Shown in pieces: positions 53,801-63,975 of a stretch of DNA of 64,000 bases (positions are counted from its first letter, which is position 1; each line of letters begins with the position of its first letter). Under the pieces are notes generated by a model, which saw nothing but the letters and a program-made list of their open reading frames with translations, ran no database searches and was not told where the DNA came from. A program made the translations under genes and the position numbers. The DNA is from Zygaena filipendulae. Taxonomy: Eukaryota; Arthropoda; Insecta; Lepidoptera; Zygaenidae. Location of the stretch: positions 15,840,001 to 15,904,000 of the forward strand of contig OU015649.1 of assembly GCA_907165275.2 (NCBI GenBank), written 5' to 3'.

Positions 53801-54161
53801 TGATTCCGTCTGAGAGCAGCCATTTTGTTTGTATCCTTGGTTATTTGAAGTCTGAATTGTTTTTCAGAAAGCATAACTATCCGAATAGGTACCTATTTAT
53901 CATCACAAATTCTTGTTTTCACAATTACAAAGTCAGAGCTTACCTAGGAGTGTGAAATTCCGCCTTACAAGCACACCTTTTTACTAGGTAGTAAAACCAC
54001 CATAAAAATTCACTAAATGTTGACTAACTGACATCAATCATGTGAACTGTAAAATTTGAAAGGATTTTTCCATTCATTACTCGTAAACGTATAAAACTGG
54101 ATAGTTTCGCTCCGTTTGCAACGATTAGCAGAACAGCGCATCGACACGCGCGTGGCGCGGC
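50873..54161. other. Longest repeat-poor stretch, with regulatory-type islands
   Basis: No Helitron, SINE or MITE of the window's families is seen in 3.3 kb. Balanced islands: 51270-51440 (GGAAGCTGGCGGCGCCCAGC), 51985-52330 (CCCCCGAGTCAGGCCACATA), 53090-53260 and 53330-53450. A 12-bp perfect hairpin lies at 53486-53522 (GTTAGTTTTAGT). The low repeat density suggests constraint. No exon could be supported. Confidence 0.4.
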
Positions 54162-54212
54162 GCGGCGCGCGGCGTGTCGTGGCGTGTCGTGGCGTGTCGT
54201 GGCGTGTCGTGA
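54162..54212 (+). repeat. (GGCGTGTCGT)n minisatellite
   Basis: About four exact 10-bp units GGCGTGTCGT, preceded by GCGCGGCG-type repeats. It makes the frame at 54116-54298. Confidence 0.92.
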
Positions 54213-54891
54213 CTACTCGTGACCGCTGTTATTTCATTATACGAGGATTTTTATTGGGGAGCCACTATATTATTTTACTGTCAATAAAGCGGTATTAGTT
54301 TCATTATTATTATGTACGTTATTTTCGTATAATATAAGTGCTATTTATGAATTAGAAGCGATTAAGGCCTTTACATTTTTTTTAGGTGATAGGTAACTGT
54401 TAATTCTGAAAAATCGGCTTAAATACCTGCTTATTAGGTATTTGAAAGTACTCTGGCACTGGACCTATAAACTTAGTTTGAAATTTCGATATTGAGTAGG
54501 TATTTATCCAACTTCGGACATATTTGATCGAGTACGTTATTCTATAGTCTACTCGTAGTGTCGATGTTGTTTTCAGTTATAGGCGCATACCATGGTTGTT
54601 ATTACACGCACGATATTGCATATGTGAGTCGTAAAACCAGCGCTTCAATTTGTTTTTCCGTAACCTCTGGTTCGTCAGGCAATTTGGTAACACCACGCGC
54701 CGCGTCGGGACTGAGTTTGCCACTCGTGATAAAAAAATAATATATATTCTAATACTGTAGACTTTTTAACGGTATAAGAACGACATAAGCCCAACTTGTG
54801 GCAGTAGTATCGAAGTAACAAAAATATTATACCGCTATCAAATAAAATCAACTTTCCGAAATAAACATTAAAAACAATCTGCAAACAGTTA
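54213..54891. other. AT-rich spacer
   Basis: No feature is supported between the minisatellite and the DNA transposon. Confidence 0.5.
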
Positions 54892-54894
54892 TAA

Positions 54895-56104
54895 CACTGG
54901 TCAACAAAAAAAATAAAGTTGTTTGTTTCCTGTGATTTTTTTTTTGTTTCTATCTCAAATTGACTCGTATTTTTTAAATATGGCAACAATTTTTCTCTAA
55001 CAGCTTTTGTTTTTGAGTTATAGCTAACTACCCTCATTTACTATTTTTACTTAGATTTGAGTTTTTTATTGGACACTGAAATATATTTTGTTGTTATTAT
55101 CGATATGGCTTCGTCAAGAAGATGTTTTGTGCTTAATCCAGACCGTTATTACTATATTTTTGGTGAATATGAATTTTAAAAATATCGAAAACCAATATAG
55201 GACTTTGTAAAAACTGCGTATCTCCAATACTTTAAAATAAAATTGTATAATCAGGACAAGCCATGAGTTCCTCGTATTGTATGCCAGAAATGTATGGTAT
55301 GTCTACGGTCATGGTCCAGTGGAAAAAGAGCCTTTAGGTAGCCAAAACCGCACCATACCACTTCATATTAAACGCGGCCTAATGAAACAGTTTGTGAAAG
55401 CGCTTAAAAAAGTGGCGAATGTTTGAATTTTCTTTCACGCAAGTTTCCAGGATTACTTAAGTAGGTACAGAAAAATTTAAAGCTGATAATATTTTTGATG
55501 GGCCACAGATGATTAGGCAACTCGTGAAAGATCCTAATTTCATCAGATCAATGACTGAGGCCGAATCTAAATTTTGGAATTCATATCTTTTGGTTATGAG
55601 TAATTTCCTAGGCAAAATCTGATGACCACATCGAGCTTGTTGAGTCCATGCTATCGAAATTGCAAGAGCTAGGGTGCAACATGAGCATAAGCTATAAAAA
55701 TCCACTTCATAAATTTGCATTTAGACCGATTCCCACAAAATCTGGGTGATTTTAGTGAGGAGCAGGATGAAAGATTCCATCAGGATCTTCGGATAATGGA
55801 AGAGCGTTATCAGGGGCGGATGGGACTCACATATGATGCCAGGCTACTGCTGGAGTTTAAAACGAGATCTTCCTAAAGTTGTTAATTCAAAGAATTCTTA
55901 TAAAAGATCATTTGATAGGGTTCAATCGAAATTTTGTTAACATAATGTATGAATTTTTTGTATATTTTGTCAAAATAATAAAACTGTATATTTCAAAAAG
56001 TAAAGCTGTTAGCAATCTCCCAGTATTTTTTCCATAGTCAGTGCTATAGAAATATCCAGTAACAGATAAAAAAATAAAGGAAACAAAACCTGTGTTGACC
56101 AGTG
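54895..56104 (+). mobile_element. DNA transposon with CACTGGTCAACA ends and TAA target duplication
   Basis: The terminal inverted repeats are CACTGGTCAACA at the left and TGTTGACCAGTG at the right. TAA flanks both sides (54892-54894, 56105-56107), a 3-bp target duplication. Sub-terminal AATAAAGTTGTTTGTTTCCT is echoed inverted by AGGAAACAAAACC. CACTG ends plus 2-3-bp duplication suit the CACTA/EnSpm group, but this is tentative. It carries a decayed gene (55105-55940), so it derives from an autonomous or protein-carrying copy. Confidence 0.88.
55105..55940 (+). pseudogene. Decayed transposon-borne protein gene
   Basis: It begins ATG at 55105 (MASSRRCFVLNPDRYYY) and ends at TAA 55940. Between, the frame is broken by several stops and frameshifts. 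Recognisable blocks: a cysteine pair region (RIVCQKC...VCLRSW, near 55276-55316), a block near 55500-55600 (GPQ...LVKDPNFI...MTEAESKFWNS), a helical ELVESMLSKLQELGCNMS near 55630, and a C-terminal LGDFSEEQDERFHQDLRIME then ERYQGR near 55740-55820. The E-E-Q-x-E-R-F-H-Q-D-I...R-Y-Q-G-R pattern is recalled from many uncharacterised arthropod proteins thought to be transposon-derived. A cysteine-rich N-terminus may bind zinc. It is not functional here. Which catalytic fold it belongs to I cannot say. Confidence 0.75.
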
Positions 56105-56107
56105 TAA

Positions 56108-56834
56108 TTATTGTGAAAGTTTGCTTATCGGAATGTTACTGAAAGGTATTGGATAATAATGGGCACACAGAATATGTCATGAATTGCGTTGTAACGGAAC
56201 ATGAAGTTGCCGAGGGAACTGAAAATTCAAGAAACAGATTGTATTTGATAAGCTGAAAACCCTAGAAAAATAAAATATTAGTGAAGTTTAAGTCAATAGA
56301 CAAAAAATAACTTTTGTTATTTTAATATTTTTCTATTATTATAAAATCACTATTTAACTTGCCTTACCATTTTACTCACGAGTAGGTATTAACTAGGAGC
56401 AATACATTTGCTAGTTGTTTAATGCATTGCATGCATTTAGTTATTTAATTTTAAAAATTTGTTTGTGGATATTATAAATATCAGGAACAATATTGAACTA
56501 GGTATAGTTTTGAACTGACATCAGCAAAGGATATTCTGCACGATATTGTTACATATATCATACATACCACTCCGCAGACAATTTTAGCAAAAAAACTAAT
56601 ATAGAGATAAATACAATACAACCTAACCCATTTTCCACAATACTTTTTTTATAATTTCAACAAAACAACAATAATATTCACTGTCGATAGTTGCGCTACT
56701 TTTCCATACCTTATACTCGTCTTTACAGACCAACGGTTTGTAATAATTTAAAACATATTATTATAGCGGAAATAAGTAGTATCTTTCATGTAGTGAGTGA
56801 AATAAAGCGAGCGAGCGAGTTTAACGACGTTAGC
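56108..56834. other. AT-rich stretch
   Basis: No repeat, exon or RNA gene is recognised. Confidence 0.45.
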
Positions 56835-57000
56835 TGAGTTAAGCGCTCCGTTGCAGAGGACGAGTGAGGTGCTCCCGACACGCCATTCTGGGGTCCGATT
56901 CCCACGCAACTACACTAAACCGCATCGCTCCTGTATCTTTGAGGGTCTCCCGATACACGGTTGGCGATAGACGGTTACACTGAGGCTGATTTTTACGTAC
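56835..57000 (+). mobile_element. tRNA-derived SINE head, third family (S3)
   Basis: GTTGCAGAGGACGAGTGAGG resembles an A box and GGGTCCGATTCCCAC a B box about 30 bases later; the body (GGCGATAGACGGTTACACTG) differs from S1 and S2. The 3' end is not defined because the next Helitron follows. Confidence 0.6.
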
Positions 57001-57010
57001 TATTCGTAAT

Positions 57011-57208
57011 TCCACAAATATTATAAATGAGAAAGTGTGGATGTTTGGATGTTTGTTACTCAATCACGCAAAAACGGCTGAAGGGATTTGGATGAAATTT
57101 GACATGCACGTTGTCGGGGGTACAGAGAAGGACATACAGTACTTTTTGTCCCGGAATCCCCGCGGGAACTCCGAAATTACCGCGAGTGAAACCACGGGGC
57201 ACAGCTAG
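57011..57208 (+). mobile_element. Helitron-like element, complete
   Basis: It starts TCCACAAATATTATAAATGA and ends ACCACGGGGCACAGCTAG before T. It has GATGTTTGGATGTTTGTTAC and CGTTGTCGGGGGTACAGAGA. Confidence 0.94.
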
Positions 57209-57217
57209 TTAATTAAT

Positions 57218-57510
57218 AGAATCTATAGTAAAAAATTATTTGTCCTAAATGACTGACTGACGAATCAACGCACAGCCTAAACCGCTGATCGTAGCGACCT
57301 GAAACTTGGAGAGTGCGTTCTTTGTATGACGTAAGCATCTGATAAGAAAGAATTTTCCGAAATTCTACCCCTAAGTGGGTGAAAAGGGGGGAACAAAGTT
57401 TGTATGGGATAACGTGATTCCTTTGTATAATCTACGGTAAAAAACCAATTAAAAATTCTATTAATACCATTTTCGACTTCTACGCCGACGAAGTCGCGGG
57501 CAAAAGCTAT
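57218..57510 (+). mobile_element. Helitron-like element, GCGGGCAAAAGCTAG subfamily
   Basis: GTCCTAAATGACTGACTGAC, ACAGCCTAAACCGCTGATCG, AAATTCTACCCCTAAGTGGG and an end GAAGTCGCGGGCAAAAGCTAT (CTAG mutated to CTAT). A recalled Lepidoptera subfamily; the only copy in the window. Confidence 0.7.
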
Positions 57511-57631
57511 AGGGTTATAAAAAAAATTGATATCGCCAATGCCAAAATCCATGGGGATAGTTATAAAAAAAAACTTTTTAAATAATTTTATTAAACTTTA
57601 GTATTCGCGAGACAAGAATATATATATTATA

Positions 57632-57753
57632 ACAAGCTGTCCCCCGCGATTTCATCCGCGGTAATTTCGGAGTTCCCGCGGAGGTTACGGGAAAAAAGTA
57701 CTCTATGTCCTTCTTTGTACCCCTGACAGTAGTTTACGGTGATTAGCTGTTCC
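57632..57753 (-). mobile_element. Helitron-like element, head only
   Basis: AAGCTGTCCCCCGCGATTTC, GAGTTCCCGCGGAGGTTACG and AAAGTACTCTATGTCCTTC. The same head starts the chimera at 60658. Confidence 0.85.
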
Positions 57754-57820
57754 CCGTGTAACTTACCCCCCCTCGCGCGACTTTCTCCGATCTACTTCTT
57801 ACTACGATGATCTCTAATTT

Positions 57821-57905
57821 GGCCTGATTGTCTAGTGGTTAGGACTCTAAATTCGTTGTGTGCAGTAACCTATGATTCTTTTAGGTTGAGATTGAACTAT
57901 CGTCT
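57821..57905 (+). mobile_element. tRNA-like SINE head, fourth type
   Basis: CTGATTGTCTAGTGGTTAGGA is close to the A-box region of tRNA-Glu/Asp; a decayed B box (GGTTGAGATTGAACT) lies about 50 bases on. It does not fold as an intact tRNA. Confidence 0.5.
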
Positions 57906-59400
57906 TAGTATTTGCATCATAGTTTTTAGTTTTGGTTAAGTTTATAGCTAAGATTCTAAAGTTAATACATGAACGATGTCTAATTTATGTTTAGCGAATA
58001 TACGAACGATCTTAGACTAGTACACGGACGAATCCCTATTTTTATTGCTTTCGTGCGACCTCTTTCCTAACTTTAGGTGGATGATCTATTTTTAATTCAT
58101 CTATGTGGATGATCTACTTTTAGTTTATTTATGTGGATGATCTAGTTTTGTTAGTTTGTTTGTGACGACCTGCCTCCCTAACATTATATCGATGTTCTAT
58201 TTTATTAGTTTGTTTACCGGCCTAATTCATTAGTTTATATTGACGACCTAATCTATTGCTTGTAGGCTAAGTTTGAATAATCTTGACCCTAATGTTTGTC
58301 TATCTCTACAATTTGTTTTAGTTTGTGTTTGTCGGTTTAACCCCGGTCAACATCTCGTCAAAAGCTACCATTCCTGGCTCAGATGGCTCAGACATTGTCA
58401 GGACGCATAAATATATATAATAAACCACCCAGACGATTCTATTCCAAGGTCGACCAGATTTTGTCCCCTCAGCATGACGCAAGCATTGGCCACAGGAACC
58501 TCAAGTACTACGTGAAATGATTGTTGGCACTGCAACCAATCCCGACGTCAAACCGAAGGTAAGGCTTCCAGTTAATACATAAGTATTCGCCGGAAGGTGG
58601 TATAGCCCCTCCTGCGCTATTCCACGGTGATGACCATCCAGCACAATGCCTTCGTCACCTCCCCCACCTGTTTCACAGGGTAGAGGATCATTCTAGATGG
58701 TTACATCTAAGATCATTCACCAGCGTCCGTTTCAGGAATCCAGTGAGGAGACTGTACGTCCCCAGTCCGAAGACTACCGCCGCGTTGGAGCCATGGTGAG
58801 CCCTTGAATATGTGCCAGCCCGAAGACCAGGGTTGGGTGGGACCACCACAAACCAAACCCCAGCACAGTGATCCAAAATTGTATGTGTGTGTTATCGGAG
58901 ACCAATCTCTCCCTGGAACCTGGAACTTCAGCTGATGAACTCTCTGTCATACTGCAAGCAGTAAGGCCGTAGCCTAGCCGTAGCTGTAGAGTTGAATGGC
59001 TCTCTCTCCCCTGTGAACCCACTCGGGCATCCAACTCGTTCTGCCACATCAGAACATTGGCAAGCACATCGTGTTGAAAAACACAAAGGTTGCCGGGAAT
59101 CTAGCGTCAGCGACGAGGTCGCCAACAGCCGATCCCCCAGTCTCTGCACAACGGTCTCGATCGTAAAGCGCAGGGACCTACGTAAGCATACATGTGGTTG
59201 CGAGTCACAGTAGCTCCAGTCTGTCTCCGCAGCCAGCAATCGAGCCACAGAGCGCATTGGCCCATCGATAATATTTGTAATAAAAAGAAAGGTAAAACAG
59301 AAAGAAGAGCGAACAACCCTTCCCTGGTGTAGGAGAGGGCCGGCATCTCCAGTCAGCCGCATCGGTGATATGTAGATTGAATAACACGGAAGGCGTTGTT
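57906..59400. other. Unclassified block, probably part of a retroelement
   Basis: Bases 58075-58155 have three imperfect copies of GTGGATGATCTATTTTTAATT. From 58320 to 59400 the composition turns balanced (C/G about half) without CpG islands, as in coding or recently coding DNA. Minus frames of 97 and 144 codons (59067-58774, 59362-58928) overlap other frames and show no family motif. A dead LINE or the body of a SINE starting at 57821 would fit. No match to the window's other families. Confidence 0.4.
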
Positions 59401-60483
59401 ATTCAAGGTAAGGTACAAGGCGCACAACGAAACTCGTCACGGCGCAGATGACTCAAGGCGCGGATTTTTACCCATCTACGTCATCATACGCTCGCGACGT
59501 GCAATGTCCAACCGTTCAAGATTAGAGTTCCGTTTGCTTCGAGCCTATTTGGTACTGTGATTTGAAGATCCTTCCTCGTGACTAATGTTTTCAGGTCTAC
59601 GCTCGAGATATCCTAACGGACGTCAAGTGCACTGACAGACCTTCGCACAAAAACATTAAACCACTCTGCGCTATCGCTCGCTCAACAAGACTATTCGTAA
59701 CGAACCGTCTTTTGTAATGATAAAAATCAATACAAATATTCTACTCAAAGCATCTCGTTCACGAGGCGCATCGGCCCACATACGCTTTCATGCGACCACC
59801 AAGTATCACAATCGCGCATGCTCGCCTCTGCACAACGCAATCAGGACACAATGCGTAATGACGAACTTTCAGGTCGCGTGTACGAATCCTTGCACAAACC
59901 GATAAATCGTTCTGCGCGCAGATCGCTCGACCACGACGTACTTTGCATGAATATTATTTATTAAAAAATTTGTATGAGAAAATAAATTTTATGTTTGATA
60001 AATGTGCAATAATATTATATTTATTGTCCCTTAGACGTTCCCTCCCCAGCGCATTCGTTTATTATTACACTATTATCAATTTACTTTCCCAACAAACTTT
60101 TGTCGTCAGGACATTTTTTTACCTCCGTATTCCCCGTAGATATACGGCCCGTGGATACTGGCGGTGCGTTCGGCCCTGTATTCCGAGACGCCTGCATGGG
60201 GGGGATTCGCGTTTTCTAACTTGCTCCTATACTCTCGAAATTCAATATACATTTGGTATTCCCTAATACAAGCACTTTCCTTCATATAATATTTTGTCCT
60301 AACTTCTTTAGTTTAGGAGTTATTATTGATAAACGTACTAAAACTTGTTTTCGATGTTATTTGAACCGCAATGTCCTCTAATATGTTTTAAATGTAATTT
60401 TATAGGTGTATTTTATTATCTTCTATACTTTAATAATTATTTAAGATTTTAATTATAACCAAAAAAATTTTGTAGGACCTTAT
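59401..60483. other. Balanced sequence with an old direct repeat, then AT-rich
   Basis: Bases 59577-59695 and 59852-59940 appear to be diverged direct copies: both run TTTTCAGGTC..., then CTTGCACAAA/CTTCGCACAAAAA, then CTCTGCGCTATCGCTCG / TTCTGCGCGCAGATCGCTCG. Both carry TTTCAGGT, an acceptor-like string. The 107-codon frame 59943-60266 has no recognised motif. Confidence 0.4.
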
Positions 60484-60651
60484 GGGTCGACACACCCGCA
60501 TTAATTCCCGAGTTCCCGCGGGAATTCCGGGATAAAAACTATCCTATCTTTTAAGTTGGACCATATTATAAATGGTTACAAAATTCAAATTCCAAATCCG
60601 TTCAGTAGTTTCGGAGTCCATCGCGGACAAACAACGTGACACGTGATTTAT
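60484..60651 (-). mobile_element. Helitron-like element, CACGTGATTTAT subfamily
   Basis: It starts GGTCGACACACCCGCATTAA and carries TAAAAACTATCCTATCTTTT, GTTCAGTAGTTTCGGAGTCC and ACAACGTGACACGTGATTTA. It shares about 140 bp directly repeated in the next element. Confidence 0.85.
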
Positions 60652-60657
60652 TGTATA

Positions 60658-60878
60658 CTAGCTGTCCCCCGCGATTTCATCCGCGGTAATTTCGGAGTTC
60701 CCGCGGAGGTTGCGGGAAAAAAGTACTCTATGTCCTTCAGTTCCCGAGGGAATTCCGGGATAAAAACTATCCTATCTTTTAAGTTGGACCATATTATAAA
60801 TGGTTGCAAAATTTTATCAAAATCCGTTCAGCAGTTTCGGAGTCCATCGCGGACAAACAACGTGACACGTGATTTATA
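60658..60878 (-). mobile_element. Chimeric Helitron-like element
   Basis: Bases 60658-60737 (CTAGCTGTCCCCCGCGATTT to CTCTATGTCCTTC) equal the head at 57632-57710. From 60738 (AGTTCCCGAGGGAATTCCGG) the sequence jumps to the body of 60484-60651. A head-swapped recombinant of two subfamilies. Confidence 0.88.
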
Positions 60879-60885
60879 TATATTA

Positions 60886-61069
60886 CATTAAGATTGTGAC
60901 TGCCGATTTGTTTGTTTGTTAGGTACGCTGTCGCGCTTTAATTACTCAACCGACTGTCTGGAAATCTTGCATACACGTTACAAAGGGTTCGAAAAGGGAC
61001 GGCGTACTTTTATCTCGGAATGCGCGTGGAAATGAAATTGACGCAAGTGCAACTGCGGGGTACAGCTAG
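60886..61069 (+). mobile_element. Helitron-like element, decayed
   Basis: ATTAAGATTGTGACTGCCGA, TACTCAACCGACTGTCTGGA, GTTCGAAAAGGGACGGCGTA and an end GCAACTGCGGGGTACAGCTAG before T. Head-to-head with the chimera. Confidence 0.86.
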
Positions 61070-61844
61070 TTAATGTATAATAATGAAAAGTAACTGTAGT
61101 ATGAGAAAATATTTATCTATTGTTGTATGGTATGGCAAGTGTGGAAACCCTTATTGAGGTTTTGGGGCTTTGTATTTAACGTGAGTAGAATCGGTCCTCA
61201 GCGCCAACAACGTCTACTATATAGTTACAGAGCGAGACAAAACTATCGCATCATATAACGTTGTTTTATTCACTCACATCAGTAGATTATAACTCATAAA
61301 TTTACAGTAGTAGATTTTTTTTAAACAAATTACTTATTCAAAACGTGAAGTTTTAATCATGCGAAGTGGTTAGCGTAATTATTGCAATTTACGAAAGAGT
61401 TATTTGCTTATTACTTGCGACGTGATTTGCTTGTTACAAGTTGAGCCGTTTATATAGCTACTGCTTAAACATTACAAGCTAATTTCTTGCAACGATTATT
61501 TTAAAATGCCACTTTTTAGCTGCACGATTTTTACAAATAAACCTCAGTGAGTACTTTCTTACGTCATTAAAAATCTGTCTTCATTAATTTTTTTTTCTAA
61601 AGTTTGTAAGCTTGACATTTTGTTTGTATTTTTGGAAACTGTTGAATCGAAATTAAAAATTATTTCACTGATGTAAAGCTAAAGTATCCCCGAGTGACAT
61701 ACTACACCTTAGTATCCCCGAGCGACATAATAGCTATATAAAATACTTATACTTTTATCCTGAAACGAACGTTTTTCGCTGGGACATCGAAATACAAATG
61801 GGAGAAACCGCGGGCAAAGTATGGTATTAGAGAAGTGTATTAGA
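61070..61844. other. AT-rich stretch
   Basis: Tandem-like AGTATCCCCGAGTGACATA occurs at 61683 and 61713. A Helitron end scrap (GGGAGAAACCGCGGGCAAAG) lies at 61801. No exon. Confidence 0.45.
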
Positions 61845-62090
61845 CTTACCGCCGCACTCAGAGTCGACTTTAATGATTACTTAGTTAAGTATAGATCTTT
61901 AAAACAAAACTGCCGCAATCAGACAAGTTTAATAAATTAATATTAGTTGGCATTTAACTAATTAAGTTACATCTCATTAAATGCCAATTAATACTAATTT
62001 ACTGAACGTCTCTGTTTGCGGCAATTTTGTTTTAAAAATCTATACTTAACTAAGTAATCATTAAAGTCGACTCTGAGTGCGGCCGTTAAA
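61845..62090. mobile_element. Palindromic MITE, complete (CGGCCGCACTC family)
   Basis: The whole 246 bp is an almost perfect inverted repeat. Outer blocks: GCCGCACTCAGAGTCGAC and its inverse; then TTAATGATTACTTAGTTAAG; then TTAAAACAAAACTGCCGCAA; with a short AATTAAGTTACATCTCATTA centre between ATTAGTTGGCATTTAA arms. It can fold into one long hairpin. No target duplication is clear. Related copies at 111-281 and 47939-48019. Confidence 0.95.
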
Positions 62091-62670
62091 GCAATAACTT
62101 TTTGCACGGCACGCGGCATATAAATTAAAAATGTTTGCAGTAAACGCAGCATAATTACCATTCTAATCACAGTCCGAATTAGCTGACTTCGAATAGGTTT
62201 AATTTAATAACACTAAGTTGATTATAGTGAAAAGGTATGGTATAAATGGACGCAGATAAGCAATAACATGTTAACCCACAAAATGAAGTTATTGATTCAG
62301 AACGATTTATTGAGATTCAAGGAACGTTTTTTAATTATGTGTTTACCTTATTACATTGCTTAAATATGTAACTAAATATTGAACATGAAAAATGTTGACA
62401 CAAATGGCGCTCCTACTTTTAAAACACGATTTACTCAAAATTCCTCCAGTGTGGGTTAACACACTATTGCTTATCTATGTCCAAATAGAACTATAGGCCA
62501 ACTGTAGGAACTATATCCCTTATATCCATATCCAAAGTTACCAAATAACTTTGGTAAGAGGTAAACCTCTATATAGGTTTAGAAGTGTAGATGTACATAA
62601 ATAAATTGCTAAAGATTAGACATCTCTTGAAAAGCGATAACATGAAGTGACATCGCCAGCTCAGCCCGTC
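62091..62670. other. AT-rich unique stretch
   Basis: No repeat, exon or RNA gene is recognised. Confidence 0.5.
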
Positions 62671-62695
62671 GCCCCGCCCCGCCCCGCCCCGCCCG
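62671..62695. repeat. (CCCCG)n array
   Basis: Five CCCCG units; the minus strand is G-quadruplex-prone, as at 15942-15977. Confidence 0.9.
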
Positions 62696-62806
62696 GCGTC
62701 TACAGCGTCATATCGACATCACACTCATCGATATTGGGTACAACTCAATCACGTACAAGATAATTTGTCGGAACGGCAATGACTGACAGCGGCGTCTAAT
62801 GTATTG

Positions 62807-62864
62807 GCGGGGGTCGGGCCGGGGGCGAGCGGGGGCGGCCTGGCCGGGGGAGGGGGGGCGAAGG
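62807..62864 (+). other. G-run cluster, potential G-quadruplex
   Basis: At least six runs of 4-8 G (GGCGGGGGTCGGGCCGGGGG, GGGGGAGGGGGGGCG) within 58 bases. Frames on the minus strand here (62959-62708, 62987-62796) are proline/arginine-rich products of this composition. Confidence 0.75.
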
Positions 62865-63792
62865 GTCGGTCGAACCGCATCCGGCTCCAATTGGCCCCTT
62901 GATTGAGGGTGACGCGTTTCTTGCTGACTCCGCGGTAATGAATTGGTCAGAAAGGCCACCCACCATGAGTTTGGTTCTGGCAGACAACTTTATAAGGTTT
63001 TAGAGTAGTACCTATGTAAGCATATAGTGACTTAACAACATTTTTCAACGAACTAAAGTTGTCGCTATGAACAAGTTACGACAAAAAAATAACACATTCG
63101 ACCCGAAATCAAAGGTGACCTCAGTGATATTAGAGGCCAGATTTCAGAAGCCCTTTATTCGGCGAGGCAGCTACAGACGTAATACAAAGCATGATTACTT
63201 CATTTGTTACAAATGTGATTATGGACGGAATAAACTTCAATAATAAACAATGAAAGTAATAATTTGTTAAGAAAGCTAACAAGTTTATCAACCACCAAAA
63301 AAATATAACGGGTGAACAAACACAACCTTTTCAAAAATTGAAACTTCAAAATCGATACGTACTTACCTAAATTTAATTCGATTGAGAGTAATTACTTTAA
63401 CCTCAACCAAACCTGGTGCATTGTTTAAAAAACAACCGTTATTCGTCTATCGCGTATCGCGAATAATCCGCGAAGGCTGTCACGCCACATCGCCAGTCCA
63501 GTCGGCCAGTATCCCGCCGCTGTGTACCCATCATTGTTGCGGATACTCCACTGATTTTATGATGAAAATGCACGCAGAAACCACCTCTGTTATCCAATAC
63601 CTGTTACTATCGAGCAATAAAATGGAGATACGATTTTTAAAATATCCGATCGGATTTTATAGACCGTATTTTTTATTCATGAAGTCAGCTGCGTGTTGTG
63701 GAATTGAACGAATGAATAAAAGTTGTTGAATTTTGTGTTTGTTGGTAAGTTTTTCAAATATTATTGTATAATTGTAATGTACTACACGTTAC
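62865..63792. other. Unique stretch
   Basis: Balanced to about 62990, then AT-rich; 63440-63560 is balanced again (TCGCGTATCGCGAATAATCC palindromic words). The 115-codon frame 63382-63729 has no domain, signal or splice support. Confidence 0.4.
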
Positions 63793-63975
63793 ATTATAAA
63801 TGCAAATGTGAGTTTTTTGTTTGTAAAGGTTTCACGTCTTATCTACCGATCATCATGAAATTTTGCATGCACGTTGACATGGCTAAAGAAAATGACCATA
63901 GTGTCCCACTTTTTATCCCGGAATTTTCGCAGGAACTCCGAAATTAAGGCGGGTGAAACCACGTGGAATCGCTAG
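63793..63975 (+). mobile_element. Helitron-like element
   Basis: ATTATAAATGCAAATGTGAG at the left, ATCATCATGAAATTTTGCAT, CTTTTTATCCCGGAATTTTC, ending GAAACCACGTGGAATCGCTAG before T. The 5' TC is not clear. Confidence 0.9.

Noticed and set aside
57821..57905. tRNA-Glu/Asp gene
   Set aside because: The A-box region fits, but the acceptor stem and T arm are not complementary and the B box is degraded.
58928..59362. 144-codon minus-strand frame
   Set aside because: It overlaps two other open frames on the same strand and has no recognisable motif; kept only as part of an unclassified block.
62708..62987. Proline/arginine-rich protein frames on the minus strand
   Set aside because: They follow from the G-run cluster on the + strand; no conserved start or splice sites.
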